Assembly: GCA_045542415.1 (NCBI GenBank)
Contig: JAZQKZ010000029.1
Span: forward strand, 1 to 32,698
DNA length: 32,698 nt
DNA from: UMGS1958 sp045542415
Lineage (GTDB): Bacteria > Bacillota > Clostridia > UBA1381
Reading direction: 5' to 3'
The notes under the pieces were generated by a model. It worked only from the letters and a program-made list of their open reading frames with translations. It made no database searches and had not been told where the DNA came from. Below are positions 18,101-25,238 of this stretch, piece after piece; position 1 is the first letter of the stretch; the number at the start of each line of letters is the position of its first letter. The position numbers and the translations under genes are program-made.

Positions 18101-18360
18101 CAGAGGTTACAAGACAGGATATGACTGTAATGTGTCTCAGACTTGCAGAGGCAATCGGACTGGAGCTTGATGCGGTAAATGACGAGCCGTCATTTGCAGA
18201 TGCTGCGGATATTTCGGATTATGCAGCAGATGCAGTATCAGCACTTTACAAGGCAGGCATTGTAAATGGTACAGGCGAGAACAACTTCACACCGAAGGGA
18301 TCGGCAAACCGTGCACAGGCTGCAAAGATTATCTATGAGTTGATCGTATCACAGCAGTAA
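12103..18360 (+). CDS. Cell-surface PL1 pectate lyase with three SLH domains
   Basis: 2085 residues; GGAGG at 12089. Order of parts: signal peptide (about 1-26, ending LPVLA); a very acidic Glu/Ala/Val/Thr-rich stretch (about 27-95); a lectin-like beta-sandwich (about 100-320); Ig-like modules (about 335-625, including EISWSSEDTSVI); the PL1 beta-helix from about 629 (FPGAQGYG, YVYHVTNLNAEGEGS, IIVFDVGGTIDL, VLDHLSLNWAID, GQRAPRII); calcium-type loops at about 1253 and 1286 (DTNGDGVPDFF, DFDGDGYTN); two FN3-like modules (about 1315-1563); a second beta-sandwich (about 1590-1835); a Gly/Ser linker (about 1845-1873); and three SLH domains (about 1907-2085). SLH domains bind the pyruvylated wall polymer, so the lyase is held on the surface. 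The motif corresponding to SRNP in the other lyase reads QRAPRI here, still with arginines. PL1 identity is firm; substrate preference is not. Confidence 0.92.
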   Translation: MNEVIRKGISLIIAAGMLMGTLPVLAEEPVTEEVAAEAVVTEAVETEETVEVTEEAVEAAEDAEESEIIEEAEEAEEDEAESTTEFPEEEIAEFSASRNSGMLVDLSFDDVELGDYSDNLTFANGKDGAQSFDIIEGSEVGREGRLLRIKMNDLGKNKPAENQKVRLTSFGLSNAEYGDRTIVTSFEIMTDDVTISKPMELTMAGGNSGTNVCGGFRLDKGKLQIFADDGDGAASAISSGITAKANTWHKVVMMTTVSTEEGGNLVTGTTYAIDGRVMRYSVTDFDSKGASPNMLRFVFNRDVTKGNVYIDNLTVVDVLPTADFYEREFAQSTDITIPEFVEYDEDSITLPTTYNGMGITWDSADYEIIDTEKMDENGVVPITHGETTVGTVLSAYVNFNSMYGIEYPESVCVVGKTPIRFPVTIQNKYGTEDDQSKAQRIANSLIIKETTVTEDFELPVTTTVVESGAEISWSSEDTSVIMVDGATAKVTRPAFDATNDSIKLTVTVKYGTATATKTVAVNVVRNEGPTNEEEDVRYAVQTLENLGFTEAMPTTASGDLDFVSQVGNAILVWESGDTSWITNDGSIIQSPEPGTGKYEVPVKVTITSGSVTQVLNFVIAIKPKAAAKAFPGAQGYGTQTRGGAGGYVYHVTNLNAEGEGSLTYGMEKLTGARIIVFDVGGTIDLTPLGRALKLSGKNGSNVTIAGQTAPGQGIQLKGYGMSLSSVQDVIIRNIRIRIGNVRKYGDTYQADPLSVSGSNKRVVLDHLSLNWAIDMGFRVDGTEVTMSNCLVSKGLYWNTPHEKGKHNYSGMFRAKYGTFYNNYLADSGQRAPRIIDNEYIDVRNNVVYNSKYSFDICNYEWMGANPKFNIVNNSVIKGNPTLSSTDGGSYKYFQGRTYSGGIFAYTANNIDGTTGARAELTDYREGALWTADSTHYERTDVAADELGVINSGGYSNLISTWKNMILPDDISMEEYNASAISKKGNTLVNYPFEAPTMYTRDPQDATKHVLQNAGAIYPVNDTLNRRYLAEGRTRLSVKSDYSFASAKQGIKLTDADVAALEDPTMAYGLPVETHTKYIDSKTGATVYDVDGLDIANMNPDETKNLEVDEVYKFVSDPVDHIDTFYVYTPDDSRKYRIVLEEYEEGDGIFDAFEVYDVNNNKLTKPKDYATAGTKEETSITYTLNGNKVRLKFSEWGDGPGNYQHSENYDDAYADSSMVDTEWIDSDWPMLPTIYRDTKEDKEYSPEKYKSGKFDTNGDGVPDFFVELMGWKDHPDYRSDKDISRLDFDGDGYTNIEEYINDYLCNDVEIADDEANTPVKAENVRDGNSKYNTHRAHEILFNTERRAKAQVYYVEGSTLDDLSAAERIDLNYEYDSDAEDYLKVEDFSTYFSVKFPNITDMSDAQTSLKPATTYAYRIKTYTDTGVEALSETYTFTTEAESSEVPSAPRIIKYIPFDKQITLNFEPASPLKTYLQEGVPAPAGAKTVTSIDAPQCENIVDHYVIRYSENADLSNATEIKVSGNAITYTIEGLVNDKLYYIDLRAVNAAGVESEPALYNFKVAELQQGVLDKDGNPTYAVQGIQVVGGAVQEYFYDAPLYTEGIAPTKYVVNVEYDKELTEAGIQADETAKFITYFGDVKDWYIYTLGGLPIPANDEYTENRPMLLLRDDSHEHSFTYAKTFDTPLYGKSTVHSRFMIRGEELDPMNQNPEFRYYIQEDIGNEDTDADTDEAKEATVFGNIVGFSFAKNEIKVNGKSVGRYENDVWYDVKVLMDADEQECSIYINDQLVASGLQYANYSEGNVTPVMRWNLGSRLAGKNDVYVDFMYAYAGWDEVEDENAVEKGESGSRPTGSGSGSGSGSGGGSGSGGSGSGDTIIRDGDFDEAGKVDNTEDTADNTDSSTAINSKFNDMGAFAWAVPAVNSLHERGVVNGIGSNLFAPDRAVTRAEFITMLMRGFELIGTEATCSYTDLSEDEWCYNAIAAASAMGIVKGLPDGSFGVNTEVTRQDMTVMCLRLAEAIGLELDAVNDEPSFADAADISDYAADAVSALYKAGIVNGTGENNFTPKGSANRAQAAKIIYELIVSQQ

Positions 18361-18387
18361 TTTCGGATAAATTGAATATGTTAAAGA

Positions 18388-18415
18388 GCTTTGCCGGGAG
18401 TATTCCCGGCAGAGC
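18388..18415 (+). terminator. Hairpin between the SLH lyase and the next surface protein
   Basis: A 12-bp stem with one G-T pair (18388-18399 with 18404-18415, core TGCCGGGA/TCCCGGCA), loop GTAT, starting 27 bases after the stop codon. No T tract. It may shape transcript stability rather than stop transcription. Confidence 0.5.
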
Positions 18416-18459
18416 CTGAAACTAACAGGCGTATTCGACGCGGAAAGGAATGTATAACA

Positions 18460-21183
18460 ATGAAAAAGAGATTAGCAATTATATGTCTTACATTAATTAT
18501 GGCATTAAGCAGCTTCTCAGCACTTGCTTATACAGATGTTTCATCAACACTTGAAAAGACATCTGTAGCACTCGTTGAGGGCTTGGGAATCATGGACGCA
18601 GCTGAAGAGGATAAGTTCGGCAGCGGCGTATATATGACAAAGGGCGAATTTGCACTTGCAGTAGCAAAGATGGTTCAGCTTGATGTTGTAGAGGGTAAGA
18701 TGGGTAACAGCGTATTTACAGACGTTGACATCGCAACAGCTGAGGGTTGCGCAATAAATCTTCTTGCAGACCTGGGAATTGTCCCGACAACAGAAAATAC
18801 ATACAAGCCGACAGATATTATCACATACGGCGAAGCAGCAAGAATGCTTGTTAACAGCTTAGGCTACGGTTATGAGGTAAACATCAACGGCGGATATCCG
18901 GGCGGCGTAATCAAGGTTGCTGCTCAGCTTAAGCTTGCTTCAGGCGTAAGCGTAACAACAAGCACACAGTTAACAAAGATTGACGTAGCAATTCTTATCT
19001 ACAATGCTTTAATGACAGAGACAATCGATGTAAGCCTTGCAAACGGCAATGCTGAATATACAAAGAGCGGTCTCACAATGTTAGAGGATGTATGGGATGT
19101 ATATTATGACTACGGTATTATTTCAGGCGTAGGCTATACAAGCCTTGACGGTGTAAGCCTTTCAGAGACACAGGTTTCATTAAACGGTGAGGTAATGGAG
19201 TGCAACATTCCGAATATAAAGGATTACCTTGGCTACAGTGTAAAGGCATACTACATTGAAGATAACGACGGTGATACAACACTTATCGCAGTTGTTCCCA
19301 AGTCAACAGACAACAAGGTAACAGTTGTTGCAGCAGAGGATCTTTATGTAAGCGGCGACCGTGTACAGTATGAAAAGAACGGCAAGACAGAGAATATCTA
19401 TGTTGATATTGATGATGTACAGGTTGTTTACAACGGAAGAATCAATGATGATTATAAGAACCTTGAGCAGGCGCTTGAAATCAGCGAGGGTAATGTAACA
19501 TTTATCTCAAACACAGGCTCAAAGTATGCAAATGTTATTATCGTAAATGAGGAAAAGCACATCCTCGTAGAGAGAGTTGACAAAAAGAACAGCGTTGTTT
19601 ATGCAGTTAACTCAACAGAAGAGAATGCAGTTCCCTATCTTGCATCATCACTTGATCTGGATGCAGACGATAAGGACATCTATATCACATTAAACGGTGT
19701 TGCTGCAACAGTAGCAGACATCCAGGTAAATGACGTACTCGTAGTTACAGAAACAGCTGACGGCGAGGAAATCAATGTAAGAATTGACAGAAACGTAATC
19801 GAGGGTAAGATCGGTTCAGTTGACGCTGAGGATAACGAGATCAGAGTTGAGGGTACATCATACTCACTTTCAGCATATGCAACAGCTGATTTCGCAGCAG
19901 GAAACAGCGGCACATTCGCTGCAACAGCAGACGGTGAGCTTGTAGGTGTTATTTCAACAAAGACATCAAATCTCAAGTATGCATATGTTTTAAAGGTAAC
20001 ACACGAGGTTAACGAGGAAAAGGCATACGTTAAGCTCTTCACACAGGACGGCGAAATAAAGATGTTCGTTGTAAATGAGAAGACAGTTGTAAACGGTAAG
20101 AAGACATACTTCAATGAGGTTAAAAATGTAATTTCAGAGGGTGACTTCATCAGCTTCAAGTTAAATGCAGACGGCAATATCGCACAGATGAACAGACCGT
20201 ATGACACATCATCAAATCCGGACTACTACAGTGAGACTTCATTCATCAAGAACTGGAACAAGAGCTCAGTAAGATATGTAGGCGGTATCATGGGCCGTTC
20301 AATTGCGAATGAGGATACAACAATTTTCTACATTCCGCGTTATGACCGAAATGTAGATTCAGATTATCGTATCCTGAAGCTTACAGACCTTAAGGATGGA
20401 ACAATTTATTCAGACGTAACATGCTACGACGTTGACAGAAACGGACGTATCGGTGCATTGGTAATCAAGGAAGACATCAAGGAGAAGGTTAAATCAGACA
20501 GCGCATTATTCTTCGTTGATAAGGTGCTTACAGCAGTTGATGAGGACGGAGAGCCGGTTGTAGAAATCAAGGGCTTTGAAAAGGGTCAGGAAGCAACACT
20601 TTACTTTAACGAGAAGACAGACAGTGTTACTTATGAAGATGGTTGGATGAACTATACAGGTAACGAGAGCTTTGATACAGGTTACAATGCAGAGCTTCCG
20701 GGTTCAAACCTCAGATCAGGTGACGCAATCCAGTATGCATTATCAGCAGATGGTACAGTTGGTGCATACAGACTTATCTACAACAATGCAGATGCTATCT
20801 ACACAAGTGGCGATCTCACATATGATGATGCAAAGTACTTCTATGAGAGATGGTCAAAGGCAGGTAACGTAACAAAGTTAGACTTTAATGACGACCTCTT
20901 TATCGGTTTAGGTAATGTAGATATCAGATATAACGATTTCATGTGCTTCTGTGCACTTACAGAGGCTGAGAGAACTCAGTACAAGAACTCAATTGTTAAT
21001 ATCATGGACTACTATCGTCCGTTTAATCTTGTTCAGGAGAACACATATATCTACACATATAATGTAGATTCAAAGAGAGTTGAGTTAGGTACAATGGAAG
21101 ACATTGCAAAGAATGACACAGTATTTGTACGTTCACTCGAAATGGGCGATCTCAACGAGATTATGGTTTATATCGAGGGTTGA
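18460..21183 (+). CDS. Surface protein with N-terminal SLH-like repeats, function unknown
   Basis: 907 residues from the ATG at 18460. The frame is open from 18391, but AAGGAA lies just before 18460 and a normal signal peptide (MKKRLAIICLTLIMALSSFS, then ALA) starts there. Residues about 23-215 contain three divergent SLH repeats: YTDVSS and TKGEFALAVAKMVQLD; VFTDVDIATAEG and TYGEAARMLVNSLGY; then LTKIDVAILIYNALM. The remaining 690 residues are rich in beta-strand-like segments, with recurring patterns such as DVLVVTETADGEE followed by EGKIGSVDAEDNEIRVEG, and I recognise no enzyme domain. It may be an S-layer or wall-organising protein. It ends 15 bases before the next gene, so those two are one transcript. 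Confidence 0.75.
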   Translation: MKKRLAIICLTLIMALSSFSALAYTDVSSTLEKTSVALVEGLGIMDAAEEDKFGSGVYMTKGEFALAVAKMVQLDVVEGKMGNSVFTDVDIATAEGCAINLLADLGIVPTTENTYKPTDIITYGEAARMLVNSLGYGYEVNINGGYPGGVIKVAAQLKLASGVSVTTSTQLTKIDVAILIYNALMTETIDVSLANGNAEYTKSGLTMLEDVWDVYYDYGIISGVGYTSLDGVSLSETQVSLNGEVMECNIPNIKDYLGYSVKAYYIEDNDGDTTLIAVVPKSTDNKVTVVAAEDLYVSGDRVQYEKNGKTENIYVDIDDVQVVYNGRINDDYKNLEQALEISEGNVTFISNTGSKYANVIIVNEEKHILVERVDKKNSVVYAVNSTEENAVPYLASSLDLDADDKDIYITLNGVAATVADIQVNDVLVVTETADGEEINVRIDRNVIEGKIGSVDAEDNEIRVEGTSYSLSAYATADFAAGNSGTFAATADGELVGVISTKTSNLKYAYVLKVTHEVNEEKAYVKLFTQDGEIKMFVVNEKTVVNGKKTYFNEVKNVISEGDFISFKLNADGNIAQMNRPYDTSSNPDYYSETSFIKNWNKSSVRYVGGIMGRSIANEDTTIFYIPRYDRNVDSDYRILKLTDLKDGTIYSDVTCYDVDRNGRIGALVIKEDIKEKVKSDSALFFVDKVLTAVDEDGEPVVEIKGFEKGQEATLYFNEKTDSVTYEDGWMNYTGNESFDTGYNAELPGSNLRSGDAIQYALSADGTVGAYRLIYNNADAIYTSGDLTYDDAKYFYERWSKAGNVTKLDFNDDLFIGLGNVDIRYNDFMCFCALTEAERTQYKNSIVNIMDYYRPFNLVQENTYIYTYNVDSKRVELGTMEDIAKNDTVFVRSLEMGDLNEIMVYIEG

Positions 21184-21198
21184 TAAACGGAGGCAGCA

Positions 21199-24100
21199 AT
21201 GAAAACTAATTTAACAAGAAGAATTGTTGGATTGTTAGTTTCGCTTTCTCTTATGCTTTCATTCGCCGTACCCTTCGCATCAGCGGAGGGCGGCGTTGCA
21301 GCAGAAACTTTATGGACGTTTGATTCTCTTGCGGGTGAGGGAGATGTAACCCTTACTGAAGATACAGATTTAGGCGGTCTTACAATCCATGCGACAGCAG
21401 ACAAAAATGTAGTAATCAATGCTTCAAAGAAGACAATTGATGAATTGAGTTTTACTGTAAGAGGTAAGTTTGGCGGTAAGTGTGACAGTGATATGACTTA
21501 TAGATCAATGTCATTCCTGCCGGAACTTGACGGTACAGTAACAGTATATTACACACACGCTTCATCAAGCGGTGATCCGAGAACATTGTCAGTTGTTCAG
21601 GGTGATACAAGAGTCGATGACAGTGTTGAAGCAGGTGTAGCAAAGTCATTTACAACAGCAGTTACAGCAGGTACAAAGGTATATATCTGTTCGTTCGAGC
21701 ATAACCTCAACTACTACGGCGTAAAGTATGTTCCGGGTACGGATGCTCCGGTTGTTCCGGATGAAACAGAGGAACCGACAGTAACAGAGGAACCGACAGT
21801 AACAGAAGCACCGGCAGCAACAGAAGCACCGACAGCAACAGATGCCCCGGTTGTAACAGATGCTCCTGCTACAGAGGAACCGACATCAACACTTGGTCCG
21901 TGCAATCCTACAACTGCACCGACAGTTAATTCGGGATTGGTGGAAACAGTAGTTGACACAGACTGGATTTTCTCAGAATGGTCATATGTTGACGTTACAA
22001 CAGATGCTTTCATCGGTGATGATTCAATGTACATCTATGGTCATGAAAAGATGACAATCGATGGCTCTAACAAGACAATTGAGGGCACAAAATATACAAT
22101 GCGACTCAAGATGGGCGGTGCAGTAGCTCTCGGCGAGGACGGACTTCCGACAGCAAAGGCTATGGCAATTATTCCGGGCTTACCGGGTACATTAAAGGTT
22201 GCATTTGCACACGCATCATCAAGTGGCGATGCAAGAACTCTTTTAGTAGTTCAGGATGGCGTGGAAATAGGTACACACTCAGTTGAGCCGGGTGCAACAG
22301 CACTTCTGGAGGTTGAGGTTGCGGCAGGCTCACCGGTATTTATCTACTCAAAGAGCGGACTTAACTTCTACGGTGTTCACCTTGACGTAATTGAGCCGAC
22401 ACCGGTTCCGACAGCAACACCGGTTCCGACAGCAACACCGGACCCGAATGCAACACCGGACCCGAATGCAACACCGACTCCGCTTCCGACAGCAACACCG
22501 GAGCCGACATTGACACCGGATATGCAGAAAGCGACAGCAGATGCTGAGGCACTTACATTAAGAAGTATTTCAGACTATGCGGTATATATTGACCTTGAGC
22601 TTTTAAAGAAGGGACCGAACGGTTCAGATATTACATGGGAAAGCTCGAATCCGGACTATATTGAAATCGTTGACGGACTTTCAAGCGGCGGTAACTACAC
22701 AGGTGTAGTTACAAGACCGTCAAGTGCAGAGGAGTGCGACGAGAACGGCGGTGTTCCGGTAACACTTACTGCAACAATTACAAGAGGCGAAGCTACAGTA
22801 ACAAAGGTATTCGAAGTTTCTGTAAGAGAGTTTAATCCGTTATACTTCAATAACTTCCAGGCAGATGTAGGTCAGCCCGCAGATCCGGATAACGGATATC
22901 TCGGTATCCGGGATGAGGTAGAAGCTGCAAATGGTACTAAGTTCAAGGGTATCAGAGTAAGTGCATTAAAGCACGCTAAGTCAATGATTGACTACGGTTT
23001 TGAACACACAGACCGTGACGTAGATAAGAACTTTGATAAGAGAATTATGGATACATCAGCCTACGGTCAGGCAGAAGACCCGTACGGCAAGACAGTAGAT
23101 GAAAACTATGCATTCTATTATTCAGAGTGGAAGGCATATGGCGGCGGTACAACAGAGATGCCGCTCTGGATCAAGCTTCATGATCCGGACTCAACAAGCG
23201 GATACCCGGAGGGTATCGTAATCATGAGTATGGATATTAATATCGTATCGAACGGCGGTCAGTTCAGTATGGGTATCGGTACATCAAAGCCGGCTCAGAT
23301 GTGTCGTTTAATGCTCAATAAGGGCGGCTTACGTTATTTCAGTGAAGCAGACCCGCTTAACTATAAGGAAGATGAGTATGACATTCCTATGAAGGAGTGG
23401 ATGACTGTTACAATCGTAGCAAATACATCAACACATCTCTGGGATTTATACTTTGATGGTATCTTAATCGAGAAGAACCTTAAGTTCAGAAATGCACAGG
23501 ACTATGCTCCTACAATTGAGTTCACTATCTCAAGAGACAGCTCAAAGGATGCAGTTCTTATCGACAATATCTTTGTAGAGAACATCACAGATGACTATAA
23601 TGAGTCATACTGGGCAGACCTTGAGCTTAGTCTTCCGTATGATGAGGAGAAGTCAGCTTATACAGCAAGCGAGCCGTTCTTACTCTACTATAACGGCTTA
23701 GAGGGTCTTGCAGGCAATACATATGCATGGAAGTCAGCTAATGAGAATATTTTATCAATTGAGTCAGAGTCATTTGCAGTTGAAGAGCTTACTCAGTTCG
23801 GATATACTGAAGAACAGATTAAGGAATATAAAAATGACGGTGCAGACTATGTAACTCTTACGGTAGCAAGACCGGTTGTTAAGAATATTCCTGCAGAGGG
23901 TGCATATGTAACAATAACAGGCTCGATGGAAATCGGCGAGAAGATTTACTCAAAGGATTTCACTGTTTATGTGTCAGCAGACGGTTCTTCATCGGCAAAT
24001 ACCGATGAAGAAAAGGCAGAAGCTGATATTGCAGCAATTGAGAGCATAACAAGCGGAAAGACCTATACAAAGAATACAGATCTTGATTTTGAGGAAATCG

Positions 24101-24936
24101 GTGCAATTTACGGTTCGGATTTCACATGGAAGTCAAGTGATGAAGATGTTATCAGCGAGACAGGTGAGGTTACACGTCCCAAGAAGGCGGGAACAACAAA
24201 GGTAACAATAACTGTTACAGCAGCATATGGCAGTGCAGAGGTTACAAAGAAGTTCAACGTTTACGTTAAGGGCACCGGCAGCAGTTCAGGCAGCGGCGGT
24301 GGCGGCGGTGGCGGCGGCTCAAGTCTCAGAGTTGTCGGTACTGTAACCAATACTCAGGATCAGTACGAAACACAGGCGTACGCACCTGAGCAGACAAGTC
24401 AGATGATTTTTAACGATATTGAAAATGTTGCATGGGCAAAGGAAGCAATTGAAGCTCTTTATAATAAGGGTATTGTTTCAGGCTATGGCAATGACTTGTT
24501 TGCACCGAATTACAGCGTAACAAGAGAGCAGTTTGTAAAGATGCTTGTAGGAGCGTTAAACCTCAGTAGCGATGCAGATACAGAGCTTACATTCACTGAT
24601 GTTGATGCAAATGAATGGTATGCTCCGTACATCAAGACAGCAGTTGCTTTAGGTGTAGTAACAGGTAAGGATGCAACTACCTTCGGTGTCGGTGAGTCAA
24701 TCACAAGACAGGATATGGCAGTTATGTGTATCCGTGCATTGGAAGCAGCAGGCATTACATTAGATGGAAGTGCAGAGCTTGATGATTCGGCTGATATATC
24801 AGAGTATGCAAAGGAAGCAGTTTCAAAGATGGTAGCAGCAGGCTACATCACCGGTGATGAGAACGGTAACTTCAATCCGTTTGATACTGCAACAAGAGCA
24901 CAGACGGCGGTAGTACTCTATCGTATAATTAAATAA
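21199..24936 (+). CDS. SLH-anchored surface protein with repeated binding-type modules and no visible catalytic domain
   Basis: 1245 residues; ACGGAGG precedes the start. Parts in order: signal peptide (about 1-30, ending FASA); module 1 (about 36-178, LWTFDSL and ASSSGDPRTLSVVQG); a Thr/Pro/Glu linker (about 180-240); module 2 (about 254-393, ASSSGDARTLLVVQDG); a Pro/Thr linker (about 395-440); an Ig-like module (about 445-545, ITWESSNPDYIEI); a lectin-like beta-sandwich (about 545-795); further Ig-like modules (about 800-1025, FTWKSSDEDVI); a Gly-rich linker (about 1028-1042); and three SLH domains (about 1070-1245). Modules 1 and 2 resemble the C-terminal module of the secreted lyase at 3282-7520, which suggests pectin or wall-glycan binding. 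No lyase, esterase or hydrolase motif is visible. A substrate-holding or adhesive role is inferred. Confidence 0.78.
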   Translation: MKTNLTRRIVGLLVSLSLMLSFAVPFASAEGGVAAETLWTFDSLAGEGDVTLTEDTDLGGLTIHATADKNVVINASKKTIDELSFTVRGKFGGKCDSDMTYRSMSFLPELDGTVTVYYTHASSSGDPRTLSVVQGDTRVDDSVEAGVAKSFTTAVTAGTKVYICSFEHNLNYYGVKYVPGTDAPVVPDETEEPTVTEEPTVTEAPAATEAPTATDAPVVTDAPATEEPTSTLGPCNPTTAPTVNSGLVETVVDTDWIFSEWSYVDVTTDAFIGDDSMYIYGHEKMTIDGSNKTIEGTKYTMRLKMGGAVALGEDGLPTAKAMAIIPGLPGTLKVAFAHASSSGDARTLLVVQDGVEIGTHSVEPGATALLEVEVAAGSPVFIYSKSGLNFYGVHLDVIEPTPVPTATPVPTATPDPNATPDPNATPTPLPTATPEPTLTPDMQKATADAEALTLRSISDYAVYIDLELLKKGPNGSDITWESSNPDYIEIVDGLSSGGNYTGVVTRPSSAEECDENGGVPVTLTATITRGEATVTKVFEVSVREFNPLYFNNFQADVGQPADPDNGYLGIRDEVEAANGTKFKGIRVSALKHAKSMIDYGFEHTDRDVDKNFDKRIMDTSAYGQAEDPYGKTVDENYAFYYSEWKAYGGGTTEMPLWIKLHDPDSTSGYPEGIVIMSMDINIVSNGGQFSMGIGTSKPAQMCRLMLNKGGLRYFSEADPLNYKEDEYDIPMKEWMTVTIVANTSTHLWDLYFDGILIEKNLKFRNAQDYAPTIEFTISRDSSKDAVLIDNIFVENITDDYNESYWADLELSLPYDEEKSAYTASEPFLLYYNGLEGLAGNTYAWKSANENILSIESESFAVEELTQFGYTEEQIKEYKNDGADYVTLTVARPVVKNIPAEGAYVTITGSMEIGEKIYSKDFTVYVSADGSSSANTDEEKAEADIAAIESITSGKTYTKNTDLDFEEIGAIYGSDFTWKSSDEDVISETGEVTRPKKAGTTKVTITVTAAYGSAEVTKKFNVYVKGTGSSSGSGGGGGGGGSSLRVVGTVTNTQDQYETQAYAPEQTSQMIFNDIENVAWAKEAIEALYNKGIVSGYGNDLFAPNYSVTREQFVKMLVGALNLSSDADTELTFTDVDANEWYAPYIKTAVALGVVTGKDATTFGVGESITRQDMAVMCIRALEAAGITLDGSAELDDSADISEYAKEAVSKMVAAGYITGDENGNFNPFDTATRAQTAVVLYRIIK
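21745..21900 (+). repeat. Thr/Pro-rich linker repeats in the SLH protein, first block
   Basis: Coding repeat of short units such as EEPTVT, EAPAAT and DAPVVT. The DNA repeats too (GAGGAACCGACAGTAACA twice in a row). It joins the two similar N-terminal modules and is probably a flexible, possibly glycosylated linker. Confidence 0.75.
22394..22521 (+). repeat. Pro/Thr-rich linker repeats in the SLH protein, second block
   Basis: Six-residue coding units PVPTAT (twice in tandem) and PDPNAT (twice in tandem), then PTPLPTAT and further Pro/Thr. It follows the second N-terminal module and looks like a surface spacer. Confidence 0.75.
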
Positions 24937-25037
24937 GGCTGAATAAATTTCCGCATCTCACTGCTTTGCGGAATTCGGAGTATCCACATACGCCGTTATT
25001 CCTTAAAGCAGCAATCTGCGAAAAATTTCTTGCAGCC
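24937..25037. repeat. Structured intergenic repeat, copy B
   Basis: It begins at the base after the stop codon of the SLH protein. Outer arms GGCTG (24937) and CAGCC (25033-25037) plus AAATTT on both sides enclose the stem CTGCTTTGCGGAAT / ATTCCTTAAAGCAG (24961-24974 with 24998-25011) and a GTAT-CCAC-ATAC tip. The arms differ from copy A at several positions yet still pair, and GC faces TT in the stem at the same place. GCAATCTGC follows the stem as in copies A and C. Confidence 0.85.
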
Positions 25038-25238
25038 TGTAAAAAAATGTGAAAAAAGGGAGCGCGAGGCTTCACGCTCCCTTTTAAACAAAAAAATGGT
25101 AAGTTGCAATATGGCGGCAGGAGTAAACCCAAGTTCTACAGATTATATTTGTAGGAGTGGGGCTTGCTCCTTCCGGAATATAATTTTTGCAAGTAGAAAA
25201 AGACAATTCAGATTATTTGGCATAAAGGAGCGTTAGTC
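25038..25238. other. Control region before the GH28 gene
   Basis: It contains the terminator at 25054-25085, a 10-mer ATGGCGGCAG (25111-25120) also found after copy A at 10125-10134, and a stretch at 25136-25157 (CTACAGATT, then TGTAGGAG) resembling the ends of the 31270-31344 repeat. A TATAAT lies at 25179-25184 without a good -35, and a TTTTTGCA half-site at 25184-25191. AAAGGAG at 25225 serves the GH28 gene. A promoter is likely here, but I cannot place it firmly. Confidence 0.45.
25054..25085 (+). terminator. Terminator of the surface-protein transcript
   Basis: An 11-bp stem AAAAGGGAGCG / CGCTCCCTTTT (25054-25064 with 25075-25085) with a 10-base loop and a short T-run, directly after repeat copy B. 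Its A-run makes it possibly bidirectional. Confidence 0.75.

Noticed and set aside
18391..18459. Upstream extension of the 907-residue SLH protein
   Set aside because: The extension covers a 12-bp hairpin and would bury the signal peptide inside the protein.
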